From an uncultured Bacteroidales bacterium (GTDB lineage Bacteria > Bacteroidota > Bacteroidia > Bacteroidales > UBA932): DNA of 64,000 bases. Positions 1 through 9,027 of this stretch are shown one piece after another. The stretch is taken from assembly GCA_944326325.1 (NCBI GenBank), contig CALVDQ010000001.1, positions 310,001 to 374,000 of the forward strand, read 5' to 3'. A model generated the notes under the pieces. It saw only the letters and a program-made list of their open reading frames with translations. It did no database searches and was not told the origin of the DNA. Made by a program: the position numbers and the translations under genes. How positions within the stretch are numbered: the first letter of the stretch is position 1; every line of letters begins with the position of its first letter.

Positions 1-2256
1 GAGGGAGAGGCTGACATTCAGGAAGGCGTCCCTTGTCTGGACAGGCACTGTGGAGAGAGTGAACTCGAAACCGCGGTTGCGGGTGTCACCGACGTTTGCC
101 CAGGCCTTGTTGTATCCGGTTGTATAAGGGAGTTTCGTCAGGTAGAGAAGGTCGAAACTCTTGGAGTCATAGTATTCGAGGGTACCGTAGATCCTGTTGT
201 CGAGGAATCCGAAGTCGAGACCTATGTCAAGCATCTTGTTCTTTTCCCATCCGAGGTCAGGAGTAGGACGGGTGGACGGTTCGAGTCCCGGCTTGTGCGT
301 CGTACCGCCGTGCCCGAAGTTCACGTATGTGCTGTAGAGAGAACCGAGGGTCGAGTATGCTTTTATTGAGTAGTTACCTGTCATACCGTAGCTCGCACGG
401 AGTTTCAGGTCGGATATCCACGGGGCATTGTTTCTGATGAAGCCCTCGTCCACGATACGCCATGCCACGGCGGCTGAAGGGAATGTTGCCCATTTGTTTC
501 CTGTGGAGAGCTGTGATGCACCGTCTTCACGGACAGAGACTGTAGCGATATACTTGCCTGCGTATGAGTACTGTACACGTCCGACTACGGAAACCATCTG
601 GCTCCTGGTGAACGATGAACTGATTTCCTTGGATTCGGTAAGGCGGTTCATGTTGTACCACAGGTATTTGGGGGATTCCTGGTTCTTTCCTGACATTGAA
701 GAGGATACGTTCAGGCGGTTCTGCATCTCGTAAACTACAGTAGCGTCGATGTTGTGTTTGCCGAAATCGCGCTTGAAGTTGAGGATGTTGTTCCATACCC
801 AGTCGCTCTTCCTCCCGTTGGTGAGGGATGCGTAGTTGACATCCTGGGCGTATGATACGCTCCTGTTGTCGTAGTATGTCCCGTGTGTGTTGAAAGACGG
901 AGCGTACGAGAAGTTGGTCGTGAAGGTCAGGCCTTTGAAGAGGTTCACGTTGGCATATACCCTTGAATTTATCTTCCAGTTCTTGATGTTGTCTTCATAG
1001 ACTCCGTCAGCCTCGTTCATGTAAGGGTTCTTTGTGGAGTTGTCGTCGAAAGGATATTCATTGTATGACCCGTCCTCGTTGTAGATGGACGTCAGTGGCG
1101 ACATGTTCACGAAGTTGTCGGTAAGATCCGGCTTGTTCCACTGGTTTTCGTAGTACAGCCTGCTGGAAATACCGACCTTTACCCGAGGGAAGAGCTGGAG
1201 ACCGAAATCAGCGGTCATGTAGAACATGTCATCGTGGTCGTCTTTGTAGCGTCCCTGCCTGTTCTTGTAGTTGAACGCGAGTTTTGCAGTGTATTTCTTG
1301 CCGCTGGATGTCATTGTGAGGTTGTGGTTGTGCCATATCCTTAATTTGCCGAAGTAGCGGTCGTACCAGTCGGTGTCCATCTTGCCCATGTTTTCGAGCT
1401 CGTCCGGGTAGAAGATCTTGCTGTCGTCTTCAGGGGAAGACCAGACCCCGTTAGCCCTGTTAGCCTCACGGTTGAAGGCGATATATTCTTCTGCATTCAT
1501 CACGTCGAGGGTTCCGTAGTTGTTCACGCCCAGACCTACGAATCCGTCGTAGGAGATGTTGGTGGCGCCTTCCTTGGCGGTCTTTGTCGTGATGAGGATC
1601 ACACCGTTGGCTCCTTTGGCTCCGTAGATGGCGGTTGAGGAAGCGTCTTTCAGCACCTGGATTGATTCCACGTCACCAGGGTTGATGGATGAGAGCGATT
1701 CCTCGTATGGTATTCCGTCGAGGACGATGAGAGGTTCGTTGGATGCGTTCTTCGACCTTGTTCCGCGGATCCTGATGTCGCTTCCGTTAACCCTGATTCC
1801 GGCTACTCCGACAAGGCTTGTGGTGATGTCGTAGGCCGGTATCCTCTGGATTTCGTCCGAAGAAATGGATGCTACGGAACCTGTGATGTCTTTCCTTTTG
1901 GTGTAGGTATAACCGGTGACCACGGCATCGTCCAGGCCTATGGCGTCGGCTTTCATGACGACATCAATGACAGTAGAGTTCCCTACGGTCTTCTTGACCG
2001 AGGTCATGCCGAGGAAGTAGAATTCCAGGACGTCATCGGCATCTACGTCATCGATGACATATTTGCCGTTTTCGTCGGTGATGACACCGCGGCTCTCGCC
2101 TTCCACGATGACGGAGACTCCGGTCAGCGTCACGTCAAAAGCGTCCTTGACTGTGCCGGAAACACTGTGCGGCTGCGCGAATGACAGTATAGGCAATGCC
2201 GAAAGCAGGCAGACTGCCGATACGCGCCAGATGAATGGTTTGATCGATATTTTCAT
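1..2256 (-). CDS. SusC/RagA-family TonB-linked outer membrane receptor (3' end outside window)
   Basis: The first 752 codons are present; the C-terminal barrel end lies beyond the left edge. A Sec signal peptide ending near LSFA is followed by a carboxypeptidase-D-regulatory-like domain (about residues 25-105) and a TonB plug domain. The plug carries the SusC hallmark VLKDASSTAIYGAKGANGVI at about residues 200-220. Such receptors import oligosaccharides across the outer membrane together with a SusD lipoprotein, which would be expected further left. The gene starts 22 bases after the GH2 glycosidase stop with no visible promoter between, so the two are probably co-transcribed. The ATG at 2254-2256 gives a good signal peptide. 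The substrate cannot be told from sequence; the adjacent GH2 enzyme suggests a beta-linked glycan. Confidence 0.93.
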   Translation of the reverse strand, partial: MKISIKPFIWRVSAVCLLSALPILSFAQPHSVSGTVKDAFDVTLTGVSVIVEGESRGVITDENGKYVIDDVDADDVLEFYFLGMTSVKKTVGNSTVIDVVMKADAIGLDDAVVTGYTYTKRKDITGSVASISSDEIQRIPAYDITTSLVGVAGIRVNGSDIRIRGTRSKNASNEPLIVLDGIPYEESLSSINPGDVESIQVLKDASSTAIYGAKGANGVILITTKTAKEGATNISYDGFVGLGVNNYGTLDVMNAEEYIAFNREANRANGVWSSPEDDSKIFYPDELENMGKMDTDWYDRYFGKLRIWHNHNLTMTSSGKKYTAKLAFNYKNRQGRYKDDHDDMFYMTADFGLQLFPRVKVGISSRLYYENQWNKPDLTDNFVNMSPLTSIYNEDGSYNEYPFDDNSTKNPYMNEADGVYEDNIKNWKINSRVYANVNLFKGLTFTTNFSYAPSFNTHGTYYDNRSVSYAQDVNYASLTNGRKSDWVWNNILNFKRDFGKHNIDATVVYEMQNRLNVSSSMSGKNQESPKYLWYNMNRLTESKEISSSFTRSQMVSVVGRVQYSYAGKYIATVSVREDGASQLSTGNKWATFPSAAVAWRIVDEGFIRNNAPWISDLKLRASYGMTGNYSIKAYSTLGSLYSTYVNFGHGGTTHKPGLEPSTRPTPDLGWEKNKMLDIGLDFGFLDNRIYGTLEYYDSKSFDLLYLTKLPYTTGYNKAWANVGDTRNRGFEFTLSTVPVQTRDAFLNVSLSL

Positions 2257-2278
2257 TATTGTTGCTGTGTTATGTGGA

Positions 2279-4726
2279 TTATCTTATTCCGATTTTCTGC
2301 GTTGCAGGTTTGAGGCCTTCGGATTCTGCCGTTATCATGAGTTCTCCGACTTCGTCTGTGGTCTGAAGTACAAGAAGGGTCTTGCCTTTGAATACCTTGC
2401 CTGTGGTGGTTTTGGCAGGGGACATGTCGAGGATGTCGCCGTTCTCCATCCCGAGAAGCCTGTATGGTCCGCTGATTGTGAAGCTGACCGTGTCGGCTGC
2501 ATCCGGAACCAGATTTCCGGCCTTGTCCACGATGTCGGTCTCGACATATATCACGTCTCTCCTGTTGGCCTGCGCTTCTGTCCTGTTTACTGTCAACTTT
2601 ATCCTGTACGGGTCGGATGCCGTGCTGATGCTCTTCTCTGCGGCTTTCTTGCCGTCCTTGTATGCCACTGCGGTCAGGGTGCCGGGGGTGTAGGCTACGT
2701 TCCATACTATCTGGAGCACGTCCTTGTCCATCGGTTTTCTCCCGAGCGACTTGCCGTCGAGGAAGAGTTCGGCCTCGTCGCAGTTGGTATACACGACTAC
2801 AGGGATTTCGACACCCTCCTTGCCCGGATGGGTCCAGTGAGGGAGGAGGTGTACCATAGGCTTGTCCGACCAGAAGCTCTGGTAGAGGTAGTAGTGGTCC
2901 TTAGGGAAGTCCGCCATGTCGATGATGCCGAAGTTGTTGGTCCTTGCCGGCCAGCCCCATGATTCGCCGAGGTAGTCGAAGGCTGTCCAGATGAACTGTC
3001 CGATGAAGAACCAGTTGTCCCTGGTTTGGCGCCACTGGTCGCGGCAGCTTATCTTCCTGGTCTGGTTGTCATAGCCCGAGGCATATCTCAGGTCCACGCT
3101 GTCGAAGACTTCCTTCTCCGTCAGGTCCGGCAGGGGAAAGACCATGTTTATGTCGTTCATCGCCGTCGGCTGTCCGGAGTTGTCCGGCTTGTCCCAAGGC
3201 ATATACGAAGTCTTTGTCCTGTAGACACCCCTCGTCTGGCGTGTGTGGGGGATCTCTGTTCCGACTGCGAGCATGTCAGGATGTGTCCTGTGGAATTCGG
3301 CGAGGTCGTACCTGCCCTCACCGTTGGCGTTGAACCCGGCAATGTCGAGATATTCCCCGGTGGACCAGGCCTGTGTCGTAGGGCGGGTAGGGTCCAGCCT
3401 GTGGAAGGTGTCGTTGATGAGCTTCTGGACATACATGTGCTTCTCGTATCTCCACACCTCGTTGCCCATGCACCACATCACCACGCTCGGGTGGTTCCTG
3501 TCCCTCCTGATGAATTCCGCGAGGTCCTGCTGCCACCAGTCGAGGAAGTAGTGGCTGTAGTCGTAGCGTGCCTTGCCGTTCCTCTCCCACTGGAGCCAGC
3601 CGTCCCACGGCTCGTCCATCACCATGAAGCCCATCTCGTCGCAGAGCTCGTAGAATACAGGGGAGTACGGGTAGTGTGAGGTCCTGATGGCGTTGCAGCC
3701 CATCTCCTTCAGCATCGTCAGGCGCTTCCTCCAGGTGTCGTCCGGGATGGCTATGCCGAACGGACCCGTGTTCTGGTGCATGCACACACCTTTCATCTTG
3801 ATGTTCTCTCCGTTGAGCTTGAAGCCGGTCTGCGGGTCGTACTCTATGCTGCGGATACCGAAAGTCGTGACATATTCGTCATACACTTTCCCGTCAGCCT
3901 CGATGACCGTCCTCAGCTCGTAGAGGTCCGGGGTGTCCGGACTCCAGAGCGCAGGGTCGTCCACGTCGAGGTAGCCGGTGACGGTGTTCCTGCCCGTGTC
4001 GATCCGGGTCACTACCGAACTCTGCGCCACTTTCCCGCCGTCTTTCCTGTATATCCCTGACGAGACCCTCGCCTGCACCGGGGCGGTCCGGTTGTCGATG
4101 TCTATGTCGAACTTTACCTTCGCCCTGTCGCGGGACACCTCCGGGGTGGTCACGCAGGTGCCGTCCTTTGCCACGAAGATGCTGTCGGTCACGACAAGGT
4201 TGACGTGCCTGTATATCCCGCTCCCGGAATACCATCTCGCGCTCGGCTGAAGGGAGTTGTCCACCTTCACCGTGAGGATGTTCGTACCCTTCTTCAGGTG
4301 CGGAGTCAGCTCATAGCAGAGGCTGAGGTAGCCGTTCGGGCGGTAGCCGACCTTCTCCCCGTTGATCCACACCGTGCTCTTCATGTACACCCCGTCGAAG
4401 TCAATGAAGACCAGCTTCCCTTCCCACTCGTCGTCCCAGCCGATTTCTTTCCTGTACCAGCCTATGCCTCCCGGGAGGAATGCGTTGGCTGCGAAGTTCT
4501 TCTCGTCGAATTCCTGTCCGATGCTCCAGTCGTGCGGGACATCGACCTGTTCCCATCCGGATACATCCGCGGTCTTTTCCCCGTCCCGGACATCCCCTAG
4601 ATGGAACTTCCAGTCAAAGTCAATGTTGATCTTTTGTCTCGGAGACTGCCCTGAGGCTGTTGACAGGAACGTGCCTGCAGTGAGCAGCGCACCTATCGTT
4701 AAAAGTCTGAGGATTTTGAAATTCAT
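2279..4726 (-). CDS. Glycoside hydrolase family 2 protein (beta-galactosidase-like), exported
   Basis: This 815-residue protein has a signal peptide (about 1-26), a GH2 sugar-binding jelly-roll (about 30-190), an immunoglobulin-like sandwich, a TIM barrel (about 300-600) and C-terminal Ig-like domains of the kind common in Bacteroidetes GH2 enzymes. The barrel has the acid/base motif MWCMGNEVW with Glu423 and a candidate nucleophile Glu491 in AVGTEIPHTR. It also has the conserved FIWTAFDYLGE segment. It probably cleaves terminal beta-linked sugars in the periplasm or at the cell surface. It is the first gene of the unit that continues into the SusC receptor and has its own promoter with a candidate GntR operator. 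Exact specificity (galactoside, glucuronide or mannoside) is not resolved by these motifs. Confidence 0.92.
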   Translation of the reverse strand: MNFKILRLLTIGALLTAGTFLSTASGQSPRQKINIDFDWKFHLGDVRDGEKTADVSGWEQVDVPHDWSIGQEFDEKNFAANAFLPGGIGWYRKEIGWDDEWEGKLVFIDFDGVYMKSTVWINGEKVGYRPNGYLSLCYELTPHLKKGTNILTVKVDNSLQPSARWYSGSGIYRHVNLVVTDSIFVAKDGTCVTTPEVSRDRAKVKFDIDIDNRTAPVQARVSSGIYRKDGGKVAQSSVVTRIDTGRNTVTGYLDVDDPALWSPDTPDLYELRTVIEADGKVYDEYVTTFGIRSIEYDPQTGFKLNGENIKMKGVCMHQNTGPFGIAIPDDTWRKRLTMLKEMGCNAIRTSHYPYSPVFYELCDEMGFMVMDEPWDGWLQWERNGKARYDYSHYFLDWWQQDLAEFIRRDRNHPSVVMWCMGNEVWRYEKHMYVQKLINDTFHRLDPTRPTTQAWSTGEYLDIAGFNANGEGRYDLAEFHRTHPDMLAVGTEIPHTRQTRGVYRTKTSYMPWDKPDNSGQPTAMNDINMVFPLPDLTEKEVFDSVDLRYASGYDNQTRKISCRDQWRQTRDNWFFIGQFIWTAFDYLGESWGWPARTNNFGIIDMADFPKDHYYLYQSFWSDKPMVHLLPHWTHPGKEGVEIPVVVYTNCDEAELFLDGKSLGRKPMDKDVLQIVWNVAYTPGTLTAVAYKDGKKAAEKSISTASDPYRIKLTVNRTEAQANRRDVIYVETDIVDKAGNLVPDAADTVSFTISGPYRLLGMENGDILDMSPAKTTTGKVFKGKTLLVLQTTDEVGELMITAESEGLKPATQKIGIR

Positions 4727-4777
4727 AAATTATAATGCTTTATGCGGTTTGTTGTATGTATGGACATATTCTACCTA

Positions 4778-4808
4778 CAAATATAGCACTTATAATTACA
4801 ATTCCAAA
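4778..4808 (-). promoter_or_regulatory. Promoter of the GH2-SusC unit
   Basis: Read on the minus strand, TTTG (4805-4808) is followed after 19 bases by TATATTTG (4778-4785). This matches the Bacteroidetes primary sigma consensus TTTG-N19-TAnnTTTG. It lies about 50 bases upstream of the GH2 start codon. Confidence 0.75.
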
Positions 4809-4822
4809 TATGTTTAAACAAA
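4808..4822 (-). promoter_or_regulatory. Candidate GntR operator upstream of GH2-SusC
   Basis: The plus-strand sequence ATATGTTTAAACAAA contains the perfect 10-base palindrome TGTTTAAACA (4811-4820) and touches the -33 box of the GH2 promoter. A copy with one difference sits at 6852-6866 in front of the GntR gene. Recurrence at both promoters of the locus suggests binding by that regulator; this is an inference. Confidence 0.5.
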
Positions 4823-4877
4823 ATAATCAAATAATATTTTACCTTGTATCAAATGTATAGTCATAGTGTACCTCCGG

Positions 4878-6023
4878 CTACCTGGTCCTGAGCTTGAACG
4901 CGCAGCAGATCAGGTATACAAGGCAGACCCCTATGACTGCGACGGAGCCGTTCTGGCTTTGGAAGGTATCAGCCATTATTCCCATTACAGGAGGAGTTAC
5001 TGCACCTCCGGAAACGCCCATTATCATGAGCCCGGATATTTCGTTGGCTTTCTCCGGGCGGTGTTTCATGGCCTGGCCGTAGAGTACGGAGAATACGCTG
5101 GAGCAGAAAAACCCGATGCATCCGGTAAGGATCATTATCAATGTAGGTCCTTGTGCGAAGAACATGCATACAAGTGATGCGGCCGCCAGCAGAATGTTGG
5201 TTCTGAAGTATCTTACGTCATTCATTCTGATGAGCAGGAAAGATCCGAGCAGGGCACCGACGGTACGGCAGACGAAATAGACGCTGGATCCGAGCCCTGC
5301 CTGTTCAACGGAGAAACCTGCCCTTTCCATCAGTAGTTTCGGGGTTGCCGTATTTGTCCCGATGTCCGTCCCCACTATGAAGAATATGCCGAGGAAGAGG
5401 AAGAGTATCGTCTTGTCTTTCAGCAATGAGAACACGGATGCGAAGGATGATGTCCCGGCAGGTGAAGTCTCTTTCGGTATGTCGGAAAGTCCGAGCCATA
5501 TCGAGGAAAGGAGGGTGATTCCGGCATAAATAGGGAAGAGGTACTGCCATTCGCCGAGCACGTTCAGTGCAAAGGCCGCAAGTATCGGCCCGAGTAACGA
5601 TGACACTGCCTTGACAACCTGCCCTGTGGTAAGCATACTTGTGAGTTTGTCTTTCGATACGACGTTGGTCAGCAGCGGGTTAAGCGATACCTGCAATATG
5701 GTGTTCCCAATGCCGAGGAAGACGAAGCCCGCCATGCAGGTGGCGTAGCTGTAGTCGATGAACGGTATGAGCATTCCGATGAATGTCACCAGGTTGCTTG
5801 TCTGGACCATCTTTTTCCGCCCTATCCTGTTCATCCATACCGCTGCCGGGATGGACAGGACCAGGAACCAGATGAAGACCATGGACGGGATGAAGCCTGC
5901 CATGGTCTCGCTCAGCCCGAAATCCTGTTTTACATAGCTTGTGGCGATGCCGACCACATCGCAGAATCCCATCACGAAAAAACCGAAAATGACGGGAAGT
6001 ACCCTGGAAAGTGAATTTTTCAT
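4878..6023 (-). CDS. MFS sugar permease
   Basis: This is a roughly 381-residue, 12-helix major facilitator protein resembling the FucP/glucose-galactose transporter branch. The loop after helix 2 carries the MFS signature as MNRIGRKKMVQ. I take the ATG at 6021-6023 (MKNSLSRV) as the start; the frame extends to a TTG at 6053, but that would add a polar stretch with no purpose. It lies about 50 bases downstream of the GntR regulator and is probably in its operon. Next to a GH2 enzyme and a SusC receptor it most likely carries the released monosaccharide across the inner membrane. The substrate is not determinable from sequence. Confidence 0.88.
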   Translation of the reverse strand: MKNSLSRVLPVIFGFFVMGFCDVVGIATSYVKQDFGLSETMAGFIPSMVFIWFLVLSIPAAVWMNRIGRKKMVQTSNLVTFIGMLIPFIDYSYATCMAGFVFLGIGNTILQVSLNPLLTNVVSKDKLTSMLTTGQVVKAVSSLLGPILAAFALNVLGEWQYLFPIYAGITLLSSIWLGLSDIPKETSPAGTSSFASVFSLLKDKTILFLFLGIFFIVGTDIGTNTATPKLLMERAGFSVEQAGLGSSVYFVCRTVGALLGSFLLIRMNDVRYFRTNILLAAASLVCMFFAQGPTLIMILTGCIGFFCSSVFSVLYGQAMKHRPEKANEISGLMIMGVSGGAVTPPVMGIMADTFQSQNGSVAVIGVCLVYLICCAFKLRTR

Positions 6024-6070
6024 TTCAATGCCGTTTTCAGAAGCTGTTTTCAAGTTTTTCTGACAGTTTC

Positions 6071-6802
6071 TCAGTCGTTTGTAAATTCTATGGAATAGGT
6101 GAAGCTGTCGGCCCTGTAGTAACCTACATTGTATTCAACGGGCCTGGAGTTGATGTCGTACACGAAACGTTTCCTCACGAGCAGGGGACTGCCTTCCGGT
6201 ATTCCCAGCTTGTCGGCCATTTCTGCATCGGCTTTTCTTGCGGAGATCAGCTCTTTGGATGTTTTGACGAAGATGCCGAACTTCTTTTCCAGCACCTCGT
6301 AGAGGGGCAGGGTCATGTCTTCTTCGACCGACATCGGTATGTCCGGATTGAAATAGGATATGAAGTACACGAACGGAAGTTCCGGCGTCCCGCGGAGCCT
6401 CTCAAGGCAGAGCAGCTGTTCATCCGGTTTGGTGTTGAAGAAATTCGCGACCTCCCCCGATACTTTCCTGTAACTGAGGTGAAGCTCGAAATTCTTTATT
6501 TTCAACCCCTGAGCCTGCATTTCCTGAGAGAAACTTTTCCATTTCTTGGCATTGCTCATGACTTTCTGCATCGCTACGGTAGTACCGTACCCTTTTTTTC
6601 TGACCAGCAGGCCTTCGAAGACAAGCTTGTTTATGGCTTGCCTGAGCGTATTTCTGGAAATGTTCAGCTGTTTCGAAAGTTCGACTTCATTAGGGAGCAG
6701 TTTCCCGTCTTTGTACTCATCCTCCAGGATCATTTTTCTTAAAATTTCTTCCGCCTGGATGTGCAGAGGTTTTGTAGAAGTTGGGTCAAGCTGGTAAATC
6801 AT
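6071..6802 (-). CDS. GntR-family (HutC/UTRA) transcriptional regulator
   Basis: This 243-residue protein has an N-terminal winged helix-turn-helix (about 8-75; LPNEVELSKQLNISRNTLRQ contains the recognition helix) followed by a UTRA ligand-binding domain (about 95-235). HutC-type regulators usually repress catabolic genes until a sugar or sugar phosphate binds the UTRA domain. It precedes the MFS permease in the same direction and is divergent from nothing nearby. A palindrome overlapping its own -7 box recurs at the GH2-SusC promoter, so it probably regulates itself, the permease and the glycosidase unit. Confidence 0.93.
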   Translation of the reverse strand: MIYQLDPTSTKPLHIQAEEILRKMILEDEYKDGKLLPNEVELSKQLNISRNTLRQAINKLVFEGLLVRKKGYGTTVAMQKVMSNAKKWKSFSQEMQAQGLKIKNFELHLSYRKVSGEVANFFNTKPDEQLLCLERLRGTPELPFVYFISYFNPDIPMSVEEDMTLPLYEVLEKKFGIFVKTSKELISARKADAEMADKLGIPEGSPLLVRKRFVYDINSRPVEYNVGYYRADSFTYSIEFTND

Positions 6803-6851
6803 ATTATATTGTCGTTTTGTTTGTTTTTACTGTATGTCCGATTGTTTTATG

Positions 6852-6866
6852 ATATGTTTGAACAAA
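6852..6866 (-). promoter_or_regulatory. Candidate GntR operator in its own promoter
   Basis: ATATGTTTGAACAAA differs by one base from the site at 4808-4822. It overlaps the minus-strand -7 element (6863-6870), where bound repressor would block RNA polymerase. Autoregulation is an inference. Confidence 0.5.
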
Positions 6867-6893
6867 TATAGTAACTCTAAACAAAAAAACAAT
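6863..6893 (-). promoter_or_regulatory. Promoter of the GntR-MFS unit
   Basis: On the minus strand a perfect -7 element TATATTTG (6863-6870) is preceded, after 19 bases, by ATTG (6890-6893), a one-mismatch version of the TTTG -33 box. The unit would start about 55 bases before the GntR start codon. Confidence 0.55.
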
Positions 6894-6949
6894 ACCTGTC
6901 AAAGAAAAAATTCACGGAATCCCTGCGGAAGTCCGCCCAGATGGCTCCG

Positions 6950-8038
6950 TCAAAAGTCCGGAGACAGGGAAAGCAGGACAGATACCACCTCCGCATAGTT
7001 CTTCTGTCCGGAAGGAATCCGGTTTCCTTTCAGATATAATGTATAGAGGGTGTCCTGGATCCTGCCGATGGCAGGGCTGTAACGGATACGCCAGTATTCC
7101 TGCCCGGCCGAGAACAGCTCGATGACGGCCGGATCCACAGATGAGACCCAGTCCAGGTATTCCTGCTTCTCCAGAAGGGTCCTTGCGTTGGATATCACGT
7201 ATGGGAGTATCCCTGCATAGCCGCTGTATCGTACTTCCGGGCTGGAGGACCTGATGCAGACAGTGAAGGCCCAGAAATTGGCTTCCGCCTCGCTGCTCAC
7301 ACCCAGAAGATGGGACAGTTCGTGCGCATAAGTGAACGGATACTGCATTCCGGGCAGTTCCCGGTTCAGATGCGACTCCGCGAAAAAGGGGCCCATATAC
7401 CCGAGCACGCCCACCCCTGAATAAAGGAAATTGAAACATGTGAATTTCGGTTTCTGGTATCCGTACGGATGTGAAAGTCCGTAAATTTCCGGAATCCGGC
7501 GGTATATTTCCTTTATCTCTTCCCGGATCTTCTCCCCGGGGACGCCTCCTGCCACTTCCGCTGATTCCATGAAGGTCCCGCCTCCGCTTTCACGGGCCAT
7601 CCTGAATGCGCAATCAAGGCTGTCGGAGTACCTGTACAGGAAATCCTTGAAGGTGTCTTTTTCATAAGCCGCCGGACGGACACCGGCCCTCTCATAGACG
7701 GAGTCCCGGTAATAGTTCATGCCCCATCCCCAGTAGAACCAGACATAAATCCACAGGACCCATTCCACTTCCCTGAAACATACGCGTTTCCAGCTTTTCC
7801 CCTTCCTCCTTGCCATTACAGGCCACAATACGAGTACGGCCGCCATCAGCACCACCGCCCATTCGTCCAGAGAGAACGGGGCCACGGAAGCCACAGCCGA
7901 CAGTACGGCTGAAATCACCAGCGTCTCGGCATAGTGGAGGTGGAACACCTCGCCGCCCTCGGTCACCACGTCTGCGGTCTCGCCCTCGACGAGGTTCAGC
8001 ACATGGCATTTCCCTTCGGGAGTTTGCTTCTCGTTCAA
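6950..8038 (-). CDS. DUF3810 membrane protein with a chimeric N-terminus (possible pseudogene)
   Basis: Residues from about 45 onward match DUF3810: two hydrophobic segments, the WGMNYYRD stretch typical of the family, and a zinc-protease-like AHELSHLLG motif with a downstream Glu (EAEANFW). The usual first membrane segment is missing. In its place, residues about 10-44 (CHVLNLVEGE through HYAETLVISA) resemble the C-terminal cupin tail of class I mannose-6-phosphate isomerases. The frame begins at a TTG inside the antisense of the IS remnant, with an in-frame stop at 8048-8050, so no normal start exists; a GTG at Val13 is another option. This looks like an IS-associated deletion that fused a broken isomerase gene to a truncated DUF3810 gene. 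Expression is doubtful. The isomerase match is from memory of the family and is less sure than the DUF3810 call. Confidence 0.7.
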   Translation of the reverse strand: MNEKQTPEGKCHVLNLVEGETADVVTEGGEVFHLHYAETLVISAVLSAVASVAPFSLDEWAVVLMAAVLVLWPVMARRKGKSWKRVCFREVEWVLWIYVWFYWGWGMNYYRDSVYERAGVRPAAYEKDTFKDFLYRYSDSLDCAFRMARESGGGTFMESAEVAGGVPGEKIREEIKEIYRRIPEIYGLSHPYGYQKPKFTCFNFLYSGVGVLGYMGPFFAESHLNRELPGMQYPFTYAHELSHLLGVSSEAEANFWAFTVCIRSSSPEVRYSGYAGILPYVISNARTLLEKQEYLDWVSSVDPAVIELFSAGQEYWRIRYSPAIGRIQDTLYTLYLKGNRIPSGQKNYAEVVSVLLSLSPDF

Positions 8039-8699
8039 GTACCGGGACTATCTGTCCTATGTCCGGAACAGGCAGATAGACAGGGCCCGGGCCCTGCTGG
8101 AATCGGGAAGGGCAAACACAGAAAGGAAGAAGAGTCCGAATGACGCGAAACGGTTCATCAGGACGGAATACTGTACGGAGGACGGAGAACTGGCCCAGGT
8201 GAAGAACTACTCCCTTAATCAGGAGATGATAGAGCAGGAGGCACGGTTTGACGGCTTCTACTGCATATGCACGGACCTGGAGGGTCCGGCGGAAGAAATC
8301 ATAAGGCTCAACAGCGGCAGATGGGTCGTGGAGAACGACTTCCGCATAACAAAAACCGACATGGACGCAAGGCCTGTATATCTGAAGAGGGACGACAGGA
8401 TAAAGGCGCACTTTCTGACATGCTTTCTCGCATTGCTCATATACAAGTATCTGGAGAAGAAGATAAACAGGGGCGGGATGCACTTCACGACCCGGGAGAT
8501 ACTCGGGACACTCAGGGACATGAACTTCCTGAGCGTGGACGGCGAGGGATACATACCCGCATACGAGAGGACCGACCTGACAAACCATCTGCACGGCTCC
8601 TCCGGCTTCAGGACCGACACGCAGATTGTGACGAAAAAGAAGATGAGGAGCATCATCGCTTCAACGAAGAAACGCGAGAAGGAAACATGTGGGCAATAG
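8028..8699 (+). pseudogene. IS1634-like (IS4-type DDE) transposase, 3' fragment
   Basis: An open frame without a start codon encodes the C-terminal part of an IS1634/IS4-type transposase. It runs from FKYRDYLSYVRNRQIDRA through FDGFYCICTDLEG and ends GSSGFRTDTQIVTKKK before the TAG at 8697-8699. The Y-(2)-R/K-type catalytic helix region is seen in IIRLNSGRWVVENDFRITK, where the final acidic residue of the DDE triad would lie. The first half of the gene and the left end of the element are absent. The break at about 8025-8038 is where the DUF3810/isomerase chimera begins on the other strand. It cannot transpose by itself. Confidence 0.85.
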
Positions 8700-8765
8700 T
8701 CCATACCCCCCCCAAAAAAAAACAAACAAAAAAAGAATATACTACATTCCCCGAAAAAATCTTAA

Positions 8766-8807
8766 GGCTACAAATCGCTATTCCAGCGGTCTGTAGCCTC
8801 GATTTTT
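8766..8807 (+). terminator. Intrinsic terminator after the transposase fragment
   Basis: GGCTACA (8766-8772) pairs with TGTAGCC (8792-8798), with a nested CGCT/AGCG stem between them, and TCGATTTTT follows. It may be the end region of the insertion element. Apart from this hairpin and the promoter at 8980-9011, the 328-base gap 8700-9027 shows only homopolymer runs near 8705-8735. Confidence 0.6.
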
Positions 8808-8979
8808 CCTTTATCTTGACCTACAAAAGTGTCAAACTCCGGAAGGTACAAATAAAAGTTGACTAAATGAATTATGAATAGATACTTCCGAATGCATCAT
8901 ATACTGCCCATAATAGACAGCCATGACAAGTCCTGGAAGCTAACCGGTACGGTATCTGATAGTACTTGGCATATCAAAA

Positions 8980-9011
8980 TTTGCTTTTTGTCCCGAATTC
9001 ATATACTTTTG
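8980..9011 (+). promoter_or_regulatory. Promoter of the TPR regulator gene
   Basis: TTTG (8980-8983), 20 bases, then TACTTTTG (9004-9011), which fits TAnnTTTG. The transcription start would fall close to 9016-9018, leaving a very short leader before the ATG at 9028 or the in-frame ATG at 9040. Confidence 0.55.
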
Positions 9012-9027
9012 CCGTTCCTTTTAATCT

